Notes: generated from the sequence alone by a model not told the origin. Numbered from the stretch's first letter, positions 1-7,467 are shown. The stretch is 11,773 nt of DNA from Anaerolinea sp. (GCA_013824385.1 PNNU01000061.1:1-11773), one strand, 5' to 3'. Translations and numbers: made by a program.

Positions 1-161
1 TTTCTGCCCATGATTGCCGCCACTTTTGGGCCACATCCGCTGCCCGGCACGGTACAGACCCCTTTGTACTGCAGGAAGCCGGCGGCTGGTCTTCATTGGC
101 CATGCCCCGCCGCTATGTTGAGGATAATGAAGTCTCAAATGAAGGCGTGAAATTGGATTAG
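1..161 (+). CDS. Tyrosine recombinase (XerC/D or phage-integrase type), C-terminal fragment
   Basis: The open frame enters from the left edge (first full codon at base 3) and stops at the TAG at 159-161, giving about 52 residues. Three catalytic elements of tyrosine recombinases appear in the right order. An H-x-x-R-H box (HDCRH) is encoded at 9-23. A GGWSS segment follows, with Trp where many members have His. The nucleophile Tyr is codon 114-116 within RRYVE. These enzymes break and rejoin DNA through a 3'-phosphotyrosyl link and serve in dimer resolution, phage integration or integron-like exchange. The N-terminal DNA-binding domain and the first catalytic Arg lie outside the window, so chromosomal Xer, prophage and integrative-element types cannot be separated. 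The gene may be intact upstream; only the window truncates it. Family assignment is secure, subfamily is not. Confidence 0.85.
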   Translation, partial: SAHDCRHFWATSAARHGTDPFVLQEAGGWSSLAMPRRYVEDNEVSNEGVKLD

Positions 162-163
162 AG

Positions 164-188
164 CAGTAATCAGTCAATCAGTAATCAG
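164..188. repeat. Short direct repeat just after the recombinase stop
   Basis: The decamer CAGTAATCAG occurs at 164-173 and again at 179-188, separated by five bases that themselves contain TCA. It begins three bases after the recombinase stop codon. Such a repeat could be an arm-type site, part of an attachment core, or simple low-complexity sequence. No second distant copy was seen in the window, so an att role is speculative. Confidence 0.35.
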
Positions 189-219
189 GCGCTGAGGAAA
201 AAGTAATTTACTCCTGATT
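183..219 (+). terminator. Possible hairpin terminator after the recombinase gene
   Basis: AATCAGG at 183-189 pairs with CCTGATT at 213-219, and inside the loop AGTAA (202-206) pairs with TTACT (208-212). The right arm runs into a short T-rich stretch (GATTTTGG). The stem is AT-rich, the loop is long and the U-tract is weak, so this may be only a weak terminator or an incidental structure. Confidence 0.3.
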
Positions 220-249
220 TTGGAATCCATTTATTGCGAGAAGGTTTAG

Positions 250-441
250 ATGAAAAAATATTTTTCCATTTTTGAAAATATGTCCACTGTTGATTGGGTT
301 CTTGCTATTCTTATTACTGGTCTGTTAGCCTATGCGGTGAATATGGTCTTTCCTCCCAACGGCTGGATGATTGGGATTTTGGCGGCTTTGCTGCTCTTGT
401 ATATTGCCAAGCGCCGCCGTGATCGCCTGACAAAAAAGTAA
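250..441 (+). CDS. Small two-helix membrane protein, unknown function
   Basis: The product has 63 residues and is not recognised as a named family. Two hydrophobic segments are visible, about residues 14-34 and 39-53, joined by a tight turn containing PPNG. The C-terminus is strongly basic (KRRRDR and a final KK), which by the positive-inside rule puts both termini in the cytoplasm with a hairpin in the membrane. An AGAAGG ribosome-binding site precedes the ATG at a workable distance. It lies between the recombinase fragment and another small membrane protein on the same strand, with a gap of about 50 bases to the latter, so the two may be co-transcribed. Being real is likely from the ribosome-binding site and membrane pattern; no function can be given. 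Confidence 0.6.
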   Translation: MKKYFSIFENMSTVDWVLAILITGLLAYAVNMVFPPNGWMIGILAALLLLYIAKRRRDRLTKK

Positions 442-491
442 ATTCGTTATTTATTGGATCGCAAGAGTTATTACTGGAATTGGAGACATTG

Positions 492-926
492 ATGGATAAG
501 AAGAATTGGTTGACTAAAACATTTGCCATCGTGGGAACGGTCCTTGTAACCATTCCAGTAATTGCTCCCCTTGTGTTTTCAATCAGTCGGCTCATATCTA
601 TTGGAAAATTTCAAATTGATTATCTTATGCCTGCCGAGCTCGGTTTAGCAGTATTAATCGGTGCAGGATTGCTGCTTTGGGCAGCCTTACGTTCTAAGAT
701 TTATTTGAAATGGATCGCCTGGAGTTTGGGATCAGCAATCATTTTGATTATAGGCAGTCAAGCATTTGCCGGAATTACCGGTCTCGCTTCAGGCAGAACT
801 GATGCAATTGGCTGGCAATTTTGGGTTGTGCTTGGTGGGATAATCGGCTATGATCTTGCCGTTATTGCATTGTCCGTTGGAGGGATATTGTTGTGCAAGC
901 ATCTCTTTCTCAAGGCAATGGAATAA
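492..926 (+). CDS. Four-helix integral membrane protein, unknown function
   Basis: The frame is open from a TTG at 480, but the ATG at 492 is the better start because GGAG at 482-485 sits six bases before it; this gives 144 residues. Four hydrophobic segments are seen at about residues 11-33, 49-67, 74-98 and 109-135. The N-terminus is polar and basic (MDKKNW), suggesting N-in topology with both ends cytoplasmic. There is no soluble domain and no obvious catalytic or metal-binding motif. A GITGLASGRTDAIGW stretch forms the loop between helices 3 and 4. I do not recognise the family. It follows another small membrane gene on the same strand, possibly in one transcript. Confidence 0.6.
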   Translation: MDKKNWLTKTFAIVGTVLVTIPVIAPLVFSISRLISIGKFQIDYLMPAELGLAVLIGAGLLLWAALRSKIYLKWIAWSLGSAIILIIGSQAFAGITGLASGRTDAIGWQFWVVLGGIIGYDLAVIALSVGGILLCKHLFLKAME

Positions 927-1001
927 TCGTTTTGTGGTAAAACACTCAATATATTTCAATAAATTTAGCTTCAACCATTCTTTCATGTCAGGGGTTTAGT
1001 T

Positions 1002-1616
1002 TTGGATATTAATTATCTACTCAAAGGCATCATCATCGGCTTTTCAATTGCCGCCCCTGTTGGCCCCATCGGAGTACTTTGCATTCGCCGCACACTGGCT
1101 GACGGACGTACCACCGGATTGCTCTCAGGGTTGGGAGCCGCCACCGCTGACGCGCTATACGGATGTGTAGCAGGTTTTGGCATGACCCTGATCTCATCCT
1201 TCCTCGTCAGTCAGCAATCCTGGATCCGTTTGATTGGAGGAGCTTTCTTGTGTTATCTGGGAGTAAAAACCATGGTTGCCAAACCGGCGCAGGAGCCCGC
1301 CAATGCCAAGAAAAAAGGACTGTTGGGTTCATTCGTTTCAACCTTCTTTCTTACCCTCACCAATCCCATGACCATCCTCTCTTTTACAGCCATCTTTGCG
1401 GGGTTGGGATTAGCGTCAATTAACAGCAATTACTCATCCGCTGGTATTCTGATATTAGGTGTCTTCTGCGGCTCAGCGGCCTGGTGGTTACTTCTTAGCG
1501 GCGCGGTGGGATTCTTTCGCGAAAAATTCAACCTCTCAGCCATGCAATGGATTAACCGAATTTCAGGAGTTATCATCCTCGGCTTTGGTGTGTTTGCGCT
1601 TATTTCTTTATTATAG
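1002..1616 (+). CDS. LysE/RhtB-family amino-acid exporter
   Basis: This 204-residue polytopic protein matches the LysE superfamily in length and in its N-terminal signature: an APVGPIG segment at about residues 18-24, then CIRRTLADGRTTGLLSGLGA and an acidic Ala-Asp within the next helix. About six hydrophobic segments are present, and a second conserved-looking TNPMTILSF block lies midway. Family members export amino acids or similar small solutes by cation antiport across the inner membrane; the substrate here cannot be told. The start is a TTG codon, supported by an AGGGG ribosome-binding site at 990-994 and because translation from it begins directly before the first helix. No LysG-type regulator is adjacent. 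The gene appears to be alone, with mazE downstream carrying its own promoter. Confidence 0.85.
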   Translation: MDINYLLKGIIIGFSIAAPVGPIGVLCIRRTLADGRTTGLLSGLGAATADALYGCVAGFGMTLISSFLVSQQSWIRLIGGAFLCYLGVKTMVAKPAQEPANAKKKGLLGSFVSTFFLTLTNPMTILSFTAIFAGLGLASINSNYSSAGILILGVFCGSAAWWLLLSGAVGFFREKFNLSAMQWINRISGVIILGFGVFALISLL

Positions 1617-1636
1617 ATTTTTGAAAACCAGCTATC

Positions 1637-1671
1637 TTGACATTTTCCTGATTGTAATTATAATGTAATTA
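1637..1671 (+). promoter_or_regulatory. Consensus sigma70-type promoter of mazEF with overlapping repeat operator
   Basis: TTGACA at 1637-1642 and TATAAT at 1659-1664 are both exact consensus hexamers, 16 bases apart. GTAATTA occurs at 1654-1660, touching the -10 element, and again at 1665-1671, eleven bases later. The second copy is part of the palindrome GTAATTAC. Repeats one helical turn apart over the -10 are what a MazE/MazEF autorepressor site would look like; the operator role is inferred. Confidence 0.75.
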
Positions 1672-1686
1672 CTTTCGAGGTGTCAA

Positions 1687-1947
1687 ATGAATTCTTCCAT
1701 TAAATCTAAAATGATAGCTATTGGAAACTCGCGTGGAATTCGAATTCCACGAACAATTATTGAACAAATCGGTTTAACTGAAAATGTCGAACTAATGGTT
1801 GAAGGCAACAAATTGATTGTCCAATCTGCTTCGACATCAAGAACAGGTTGGCAGGAACAATTCTCGGAAATGACTAAAAAACATGAAGACATTCTTTTGG
1901 ATGAAATCACTCCCACTCAATGGGATGAGGAGGAATGGACTTGGTAG
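1687..1947 (+). CDS. mazE: MazE-type antitoxin, AbrB/SpoVT fold
   Basis: The 86-residue protein has the swapped-hairpin AbrB-type DNA-binding domain at residues 1-47, with the diagnostic GNSRGIRIP motif at 13-21. It ends in an acidic, Trp-rich tail (WDEEEWTW) of the kind MazE uses to occupy the MazF active site. In this family MazE neutralises MazF and, alone or in complex, represses its own promoter. The ATG follows a GAGG ribosome-binding site at 1677-1680 and the consensus promoter upstream. The mazF start lies within its last codons, giving translational coupling. A 20-base perfect palindrome lies inside its coding sequence at the RGIRIPR residues. The pair seems complete and intact. Confidence 0.9.
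   Translation: MNSSIKSKMIAIGNSRGIRIPRTIIEQIGLTENVELMVEGNKLIVQSASTSRTGWQEQFSEMTKKHEDILLDEITPTQWDEEEWTW
1732..1751. repeat. 20-bp perfect palindrome inside mazE
   Basis: The half-site CGTGGAATTC is followed immediately by its exact reverse complement, with no spacer. It encodes RGIRIPR, so part of the symmetry may come from codon choice on a nearly symmetric peptide. As DNA it could form a cruciform or be a dimeric protein site. Confidence 0.7.
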
Positions 1948-2264
1948 TCAAACGATTTGAAGTCTACCTGATCAACCTTGATCCAACAATTGGGGGTGAA
2001 ATTCAAAAGACTCGTCCGTGTCTGGTGATTTCTCCAGATGAAATGAACCTGAACCTTTCCACCTTCATTGTGGCACCTATGACTACAAAAACCCATAAGT
2101 ATCCAACCAGGAGTACCTGTAATTTCAAAGGTAAGGACGGCCAAATTGTTCTGGATCAAATTCGCACCGTGGACAAGATTCGATTGGTGAAAAAATTGGG
2201 GTCTGTGGACTCTGATACCCAACAGCTAGTATTAGATTTGCTGGCCCTTTTATTTGCAAAATAA
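1935..2264 (+). CDS. mazF: MazF-type mRNA interferase toxin
   Basis: MazF toxins are sequence-specific endoribonucleases that cut mRNA and arrest growth when MazE is degraded. The 109-residue product has the family hallmarks: an N-terminal strand ending in NLDPTIGGEIQKTRPCLVIS with the conserved Arg of KTRP (residue 27), the APMTTK segment with the catalytic-type Thr, and GKDGQIVLDQIRTVDK. The start is debatable. The ATG at 1935 has an AGGAGG only one base away, whereas the TTG at 1941 is seven bases from that ribosome-binding site and would give a product beginning MVVKRFEVYL, the usual N-terminus in this family as I recall it. Either way the start overlaps the end of mazE. No frameshift or missing motif was seen. 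Confidence 0.92.
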   Translation: MDLVVKRFEVYLINLDPTIGGEIQKTRPCLVISPDEMNLNLSTFIVAPMTTKTHKYPTRSTCNFKGKDGQIVLDQIRTVDKIRLVKKLGSVDSDTQQLVLDLLALLFAK

Positions 2265-2290
2265 CCCTGAAATGAGTTTTCAGGGTTATT
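2260..2290. terminator. Bidirectional hairpin terminator between mazF and the chemoreceptor gene
   Basis: A 13-bp perfect stem (2260-2272 with 2278-2290) encloses a five-base loop. The mazF stop codon lies in the left arm. On the plus strand a T-run (CTTTTTT) follows after some spacing; on the minus strand the stem runs straight into TTTTGC. It is placed to end both convergent genes. Confidence 0.75.
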
Positions 2291-2316
2291 TGATATCTCT
2301 AACTTTTTTAAAATAA

Positions 2317-4854
2317 TCAATCCTTGATTTTAAACCTGATCGTTGCAGATTTCATTTCGCCGGCAATGACAGCCAACAAATTAGTGGCATCACGCATTTC
2401 TTGCACAAGAGAAGCCACCTCTTCGGTGGAGGCGGAAATTTCTTCTGCCGAAGCCGCATTTTCTTCACTGAGAGCCGCCACGGATTCAAAAATCTCCAAA
2501 GTCTCGTTGGTGTGAGTTTCAATTTCCTTAATGGCAGCGTAGTTTTCATTGATCACAGAGGTAACCTGTTCAATGGATTGATTAAGTTCTTGCATCACAC
2601 GCATCATGGGTGCATTGGTTTCTTGCGCCTGTACTACTTGAGCCTGCATCTCAACCGCCGAATTCAAAAGCTCTTCAAGCGCTTTGCCAGAACTGGCTGC
2701 CTGATTGCTACCTTGAACCACCCGGTCGGTGGTCGTTTGCATTGCGTGCACAGTGGTAGTGATATTGGTTTGGGTATTTTTTACAATACCGGCAATTTCT
2801 GCTGATGCTGCAGAAGATTTTTCTGCCAGTTTTCGCACCTCCCCTGCCACAACTGCAAAACCACGACCCTGTTCACCTGCTCTGGCGGCTTCAATTGCCG
2901 CATTCAGAGAAAGCAGGTTGGTCTGATCTGCAATATCTTTGATGGTGGCCACAATTTCACCAATTTGTTCCGAATAAGTCTGCATTTGCTTGACTGAGAC
3001 GGATGAAGTTTCAACAGCCTCACGGATGCTTTCCATTTGTTCAAGCGTTTGGCGGACGGAAAGCGAACCCTCTTGAGCAATACGAGTAGATTTATCAGCT
3101 GATTGATTGACTGCTTGAATCGCCTGGGTAGTGGATTCCACAGCGCTTGCGATTTGAGAGGATGCTGCAACAACCTGTTCAGCAGCATCAGATTGAGCTT
3201 GTGCGCCATCACTGATCTGGCGGATGGTTTCTATAATATCATGCACACTCTTGTTGGCTTGATTCATCATGCCGGCTTCTTCACTCACACCTTTGGTAAT
3301 CTGTTGAATGGTATTCGCGACCTGCGAAGTACCTTCATGGGCAGTAGCGGCTGAGTCTTCCAATTCATGACTGGATTTTTGAAGCTGTTGAGCACGTTCA
3401 ATTAAAAGTGTCATTAAGGCTCTTAGGCTGCCAGGTTCAGAATTGAAGGCTGCTACAGGAACACCTTTTGCCGCCAATCGATTAATATATGGAATTAATC
3501 CAGAATCAGCAACACAAATACCGATCCCTTGATACCCCTGGGCTACCAGACTCTCCAAAAAGGGTCCGCAAATTGAAGCAGGAACCATGGTTCCCTTTTC
3601 AATGCTTGGATCATTTGCTACAAACCAATCCACTTGAAGGTTGCTCGATTTGCATTCCCTGGCTGCGGCATCGACACCGCTTTTTACTTGATGAAAAAAG
3701 GAAACATCGATGGGGGTTACCATGGCAATTTTGATTGTCTTGCCGACTCTGGATTGCGCAGCTTCCATTATTTTTGGCCGCTGCGAGATCATTTCTTTAG
3801 ATTGAACCGCTCCTACGCCGACCTTCCAATTGTCGTCAATGTTATCTTTGGTTACGATGCCTGGCTCAATCAATAAGCGCGGAGTTAAGGGTTTCCAACC
3901 AGCAGCAAGAGCATTGAAGAGATGAATCACCGGGTCGTAACCCTGGATAAATGGGGTTTGTGAAATCGTGGCAGCCACCACACCTTCTTTGATCCAACTT
4001 ATATTTTGATCCGTTAAATCGTGGCTGATCAGTTTAATTCTGCCCAGTTTATTGCAATTCTTTAATACTTCGACTGACTTGGATAAAGATTCTAGTTCAG
4101 TACAATATATTCCTAACAGATCTGGAGTGGAATTAACTGCGCTAGCAAGGGATAGCTTGAATTCATCATCACTTTGTAAAGCGCGATCAAACATTTCCCC
4201 GATCCGCAGCCTGTTTTTATTTTGTTCTATCGTATTAAGAAAACCATTCTTACGCAAAACGAGGTTATCTTGTGCAAAATGACCAATAATAAAAATGGTT
4301 CCGTTTCCAGAAGATAGTTCTGCCATGGCCTTGCCGGCAATCTGTCCTTCCTGAAAGGAATCCGTGCCGACGTAAAACAAGCGCTCGCAAGGTTCATCGG
4401 TAATCCAATTATAAGAACGGAATATTTCACGAATACTGGTAATGATATTGTTTATGGATTCTGCTAAATCACCTTGATTTTTGCCTAATTCACCAAAATG
4501 CCGTGTTGTGGAGGTTATACGGCGAGTAAGGTCACCCTGTGTTAATGAGGTTAATGCACCAGATAAGGCGGGCATTTCAGTAGTGGCAAGGGCTATGCCA
4601 GCTTTGGTGAGTTCTTCAGAAGCACTGCTTTTCAATGAATTTACTCTGGTTAAAAGAACAAAGACAAAACCTCCGATTAAGCTGCCGGCAACCATTGATC
4701 TGCCCACCCATGTGGATGTCGATGAGGCTTGTGAAACTTCAAGCAATACTAAACCTGCGACTCCCAACGCAAAGATTATGATTCCAATAATAATTGGGAT
4801 CCAAAACCTTATTTTTTGTGATAAATTGGCACCATTTCTCGTCATAACTGACAT
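2317..4854 (-). CDS. Methyl-accepting chemotaxis protein with PBP1-like sensor in swapped order
   Basis: The ATG at 4854 is chosen over an upstream TTG (4890) because GGAGG (4863-4867) lies eight bases before it; this gives 845 residues. Basic residues precede helix 1 (17-38); a short loop and helix 2 (51-68) follow. A HAMP-like segment at 86-138 contains LTQGDLTRR. Residues 158-340 resemble the C-terminal portion of RbsB-type sugar-binding proteins ([14 protein letters not shown] to GIVTKDNID). Residues 373-475 resemble the N-terminal portion ([20 protein letters not shown] to [12 protein letters not shown]). The methyl-accepting coiled coil fills the rest, with the near-invariant tip around residue 660 ([19 protein letters not shown], then GRGFAVVA). 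It should control CheA through CheW. No CheR-binding pentapeptide is seen at the C-terminus and no che genes are nearby. Ligand class is inferred as a sugar or small metabolite. Confidence 0.9.
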   Translation of the reverse strand: MSVMTRNGANLSQKIRFWIPIIIGIIIFALGVAGLVLLEVSQASSTSTWVGRSMVAGSLIGGFVFVLLTRVNSLKSSASEELTKAGIALATTEMPALSGALTSLTQGDLTRRITSTTRHFGELGKNQGDLAESINNIITSIREIFRSYNWITDEPCERLFYVGTDSFQEGQIAGKAMAELSSGNGTIFIIGHFAQDNLVLRKNGFLNTIEQNKNRLRIGEMFDRALQSDDEFKLSLASAVNSTPDLLGIYCTELESLSKSVEVLKNCNKLGRIKLISHDLTDQNISWIKEGVVAATISQTPFIQGYDPVIHLFNALAAGWKPLTPRLLIEPGIVTKDNIDDNWKVGVGAVQSKEMISQRPKIMEAAQSRVGKTIKIAMVTPIDVSFFHQVKSGVDAAARECKSSNLQVDWFVANDPSIEKGTMVPASICGPFLESLVAQGYQGIGICVADSGLIPYINRLAAKGVPVAAFNSEPGSLRALMTLLIERAQQLQKSSHELEDSAATAHEGTSQVANTIQQITKGVSEEAGMMNQANKSVHDIIETIRQISDGAQAQSDAAEQVVAASSQIASAVESTTQAIQAVNQSADKSTRIAQEGSLSVRQTLEQMESIREAVETSSVSVKQMQTYSEQIGEIVATIKDIADQTNLLSLNAAIEAARAGEQGRGFAVVAGEVRKLAEKSSAASAEIAGIVKNTQTNITTTVHAMQTTTDRVVQGSNQAASSGKALEELLNSAVEMQAQVVQAQETNAPMMRVMQELNQSIEQVTSVINENYAAIKEIETHTNETLEIFESVAALSEENAASAEEISASTEEVASLVQEMRDATNLLAVIAGEMKSATIRFKIKD

Positions 4855-5274
4855 ATTCGTTACCTCCAATTTTAATAATGACCTGTTCAATATATAAAAA
4901 TAATGGACTAAAAAGTAATTAGCACTAATACAATGGTCATTGCCTAAGTACCAATAACTTCAATGGATTACAAACATGCCTAAGGGTTTCTATGTATGTG
5001 TTACAACTTGTAAGAACGAAGCAAATACCTTTCCCGCCTTACTCGTGTAATACTGTTATGAATATTCCGAGAATACACTATTCATTTTATTAAAGAATAT
5101 TAATGTAAGCCATAAAAGATACATGAAAACCTCCATACATATTCGATGAGTCTTTAAAGGGAAGAGAACAAAGTAATAATTTGAGATTAATATTGCCAAG
5201 ACGCGAAATAATGCCAATCTCACTTGATGGTTTATAATTAACGCAGTTTTTATTTCTGATTACAAGAAATCAAC
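4855..5274. other. AT-rich divergent intergenic region with inverted repeats
   Basis: No coding region is credible in these 420 bases between the receptor and desulfurase genes. Three inverted repeats were found: TTACAA-C-TTGTAA at 5001-5013; TATTC-CGA-GAATA at 5063-5075; and an outer pair, ATGAATA at 5058-5064 with TATTCAT at 5079-5085, which partly encloses the second. They could bind regulators of either gene. A convincing minus-strand promoter for the receptor was not found; several poor matches exist. Confidence 0.5.
5233..5238 (+). promoter_or_regulatory. Candidate -10 element for the desulfurase operon
   Basis: An exact TATAAT lies about 36 bases before the desulfurase ATG, leaving a leader of roughly 30 bases. 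No good -35 hexamer occurs 16-18 bases upstream, so the promoter may be activator-dependent or the match may be chance in AT-rich DNA. Confidence 0.4.
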
Positions 5275-6486
5275 ATGGCCATTAACGATTATAGAATCGA
5301 TTTCCCCATTTTAAATCCGCAGAACAAAGAAAAACCAGTGATCTATCTGGACACTGCCTGTCAGAGTTTGCGTCCACGCCAGGTGATTGAGGCTATGGAT
5401 CGTTACTATAACCAATACCCCGCGTGCAGCGGACGCAGCAACCATCAGCTGGCTGCCACCGTCACCCGACTTCTGGATGAATCTCGTCAGCAGATGGCAC
5501 GCTTTTTAGGCGCCAGCCGCATGGAAGAGATCGTGTTTACACGCAATACCACCGAAGGAATTAACCTGGTGGCCAACGCCGTCGATTTTAAACCAGGCGA
5601 TACCGTGCTAATAGGCGGCAAGGAACACAATTCCAATCTCATCCCCTGGCAGATGCTTGTCAAACGTCGCGGCATTCAATTAAAAATTCTGCAAACCCTA
5701 GCGGATGGCACTTTCGACCTGGCCGGCTTTGAACAGGCATTAACAGGCGGAGTGAAACTGGTCTCTTTCGGCTTCACCTCCAACCTGGATGGCGTAACCC
5801 TGCCGGTGGAGCAGATCATTAAACTGGCGCATAAACGCGGTGCTCTTGTGATGCTCGATGCAGCCCAGGCTGCTCCACAGCGCAAGATCAATGTTCGCAA
5901 TTTGGATGTAGACTTTTTGGCCTTATCCGGGCACAAAATCCTCGGTCCTTCCGGCACCGGTGTGCTCTATGGAAAATATAAACTTCTGGATGTCATGAGT
6001 CCATTCATGGTTGGCGGTGACACTGTCGCCACCTCTACATACGAGACATGTGAGTTTTTACCCGTGCCTGAAAAATATGAAGCTGGTTTACAGGATTACG
6101 CAGGCATCATTGGCTTGGGTGAAGCCGCTCGTTACCTTCAGTCGGTGGGGTTCGACGCCATTCAAAAACAGGAAATGCTTTTGAACAAGATTATGACCGA
6201 AGGCACCAAAGACATCCAGGGTCTGCACCTGATCGGTCCGGCTGACCCCGCATTACGAAGCGGTATATTCACTTTTTTTGTGGATGGTATTGACTCGCAC
6301 CGCATCGCCTTAATGCTTGATCAGATGGCCAACATCTGTGTTAGGTCTGGACAGCACTGTGTTCATTCCTGGTTCAATGCCAAGGGCATCAAGGGATCGG
6401 TCAGAGCATCAGCCTATTTCTATAACACTCAAGAAGAAGCTGAGCTCTTTGTAGAAAACCTCAAGAAGATTAGAAAGGTACTTTAG
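5275..6486 (+). CDS. Cysteine desulfurase, SufS-like class V aminotransferase fold
   Basis: The 403-residue length is normal for SufS/CsdA-type enzymes, which use PLP to take sulfur from cysteine as a protein persulfide and release alanine. Visible motifs include a YLDTACQSLRP start, NTTEGIN for phosphate binding, the KEHNSNLIPW block with the cofactor-stacking His, LDAAQ with Asp195 and Gln198, and SGHK with the Schiff-base Lys221. Cys362 in RSGQHCVHS sits where SufS has its persulfide Cys in RxGHHCxxP. The Gln and the terminal Ser depart from that consensus. The ATG has only a weak ribosome-binding site. The next gene begins four bases after the stop, a tight operon. No sufBCD, iscU or sufE neighbour is present, so its sulfur acceptor is unknown. 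Desulfurase is the best call; a related lyase of the fold is possible. Confidence 0.88.
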   Translation: MAINDYRIDFPILNPQNKEKPVIYLDTACQSLRPRQVIEAMDRYYNQYPACSGRSNHQLAATVTRLLDESRQQMARFLGASRMEEIVFTRNTTEGINLVANAVDFKPGDTVLIGGKEHNSNLIPWQMLVKRRGIQLKILQTLADGTFDLAGFEQALTGGVKLVSFGFTSNLDGVTLPVEQIIKLAHKRGALVMLDAAQAAPQRKINVRNLDVDFLALSGHKILGPSGTGVLYGKYKLLDVMSPFMVGGDTVATSTYETCEFLPVPEKYEAGLQDYAGIIGLGEAARYLQSVGFDAIQKQEMLLNKIMTEGTKDIQGLHLIGPADPALRSGIFTFFVDGIDSHRIALMLDQMANICVRSGQHCVHSWFNAKGIKGSVRASAYFYNTQEEAELFVENLKKIRKVL

Positions 6487-6490
6487 CCTT

Positions 6491-7435
6491 ATGTTTTGTA
6501 TTGTCGCAGCCGTTGTACTTTCGATATTGGGCATCTTTAGCGCCACCAACCGCCGCCTGGCCAAGGAAGCGTTGGACTGTGTATTCCGACGCATCACCTT
6601 CCGCCCCTGCAACACCGGATTTGACGAAAAGATGAAAGCTAAAATCCTCGGCAAGGTGATCAACCGCTCCGAGCGCACCGCGCGCTTTTTAAGTAAAAAC
6701 TTTGAAGTACTCGCCTGGATCTTTTTTGTACTAATGCTTGCATCCAGCGCTTTCATGGTTCGCAGCTTGTATCTGTTTTACACCACCGGCTCTTGCAACG
6801 GCGCCAACAACACAGGTTTCTGCGTATTTGATCCCACGGGTGAGAATAATGAAACCTCGAGCACTACAGAAGGCGCCTGCCCCGTTCCCACCAACATTGC
6901 CGGTGGCGGTTTAACACTCGAAAATGTTGATCTCAGTCTATGGCCGGTAAAATACACAGAATCAGAGAATCAACTCGTTTTTGTTGGCTGCTACTCGTGT
7001 GAATACACACGCAAGGTTTACCCGGAGATCCGAAAACTGGTAGATGAGTTCCATCCTGAATTCGTCTTTGGTGAGTACCCCACGAAACTCAAAACCGATT
7101 ATCTCTCGCGTATCGGCTACTGCGTCTACAATCAGGACCCTGAAAAATACTGGCCGATGAACGACGCCTTTTTCGCAGAAGATCAAGCCCTGCTTGAAGA
7201 TAAAACAGCAACCGACGCTATCTTAACCAACATAGGTCTGGATGCAAACGCCATAGAAACTTGTGCAGATGCCCCCCAAACGGAAGAAGCGGTACAAAAG
7301 CTCTTTACCGAAATTCGCAAAACAAACTTCTACGGCACCCCCACCATCTTCATCAACGGCGAGCCGCTGGTAGGACCAAAACCCTTCCGAGTCTATGCCA
7401 TCCAGTTGGAAGGATTCTTCTATTGGATGAAGTAG
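6491..7435 (+). CDS. Membrane-anchored DsbA-like thioredoxin-fold protein (CYSC)
   Basis: Translation likely couples to the desulfurase, since the ATG is four bases past its stop. Hydrophobic segments at about residues 2-18 and 73-96 flank a strongly basic loop holding Cys30 and Cys40 (DCVFRRITFRPC). The positive-inside rule puts that loop in the cytoplasm and the rest outside. Outside come Cys102 and Cys111, a Thr/Asn-rich linker, and a thioredoxin-like domain from about residue 145 to 310. That domain has a Cys167-Tyr-Ser-Cys170 active site and a cis-Pro loop GTPTIFINGEPLVGPKPF. Such proteins form, reduce or isomerise disulfides at the cell surface. No DsbB/VKOR partner lies next to it. Which redox direction it works in, and what the loop cysteines do, cannot be read from sequence. 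Confidence 0.8.
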   Translation: MFCIVAAVVLSILGIFSATNRRLAKEALDCVFRRITFRPCNTGFDEKMKAKILGKVINRSERTARFLSKNFEVLAWIFFVLMLASSAFMVRSLYLFYTTGSCNGANNTGFCVFDPTGENNETSSTTEGACPVPTNIAGGGLTLENVDLSLWPVKYTESENQLVFVGCYSCEYTRKVYPEIRKLVDEFHPEFVFGEYPTKLKTDYLSRIGYCVYNQDPEKYWPMNDAFFAEDQALLEDKTATDAILTNIGLDANAIETCADAPQTEEAVQKLFTEIRKTNFYGTPTIFINGEPLVGPKPFRVYAIQLEGFFYWMK

Positions 7436-7467
7436 TTTTGGGTATAAATTTTAACCCGATTAGACTA

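Noticed and set aside
927..1001. Promoter for the LysE-type gene
   Set aside because: TTGTGG at 932-937 and TATATT at 950-955 are only 12 bases apart, too close to act together.
4855..4890. Twelve-residue N-terminal extension of the chemoreceptor from a TTG
   Set aside because: The GGAGG ribosome-binding site lies inside this stretch and points to the ATG at 4854.
4481..4897. 138-residue plus-strand frame antisense to the chemoreceptor
   Set aside because: It lies opposite a gene with clear domains, has no ribosome-binding site of note, and its composition looks like a complement shadow.
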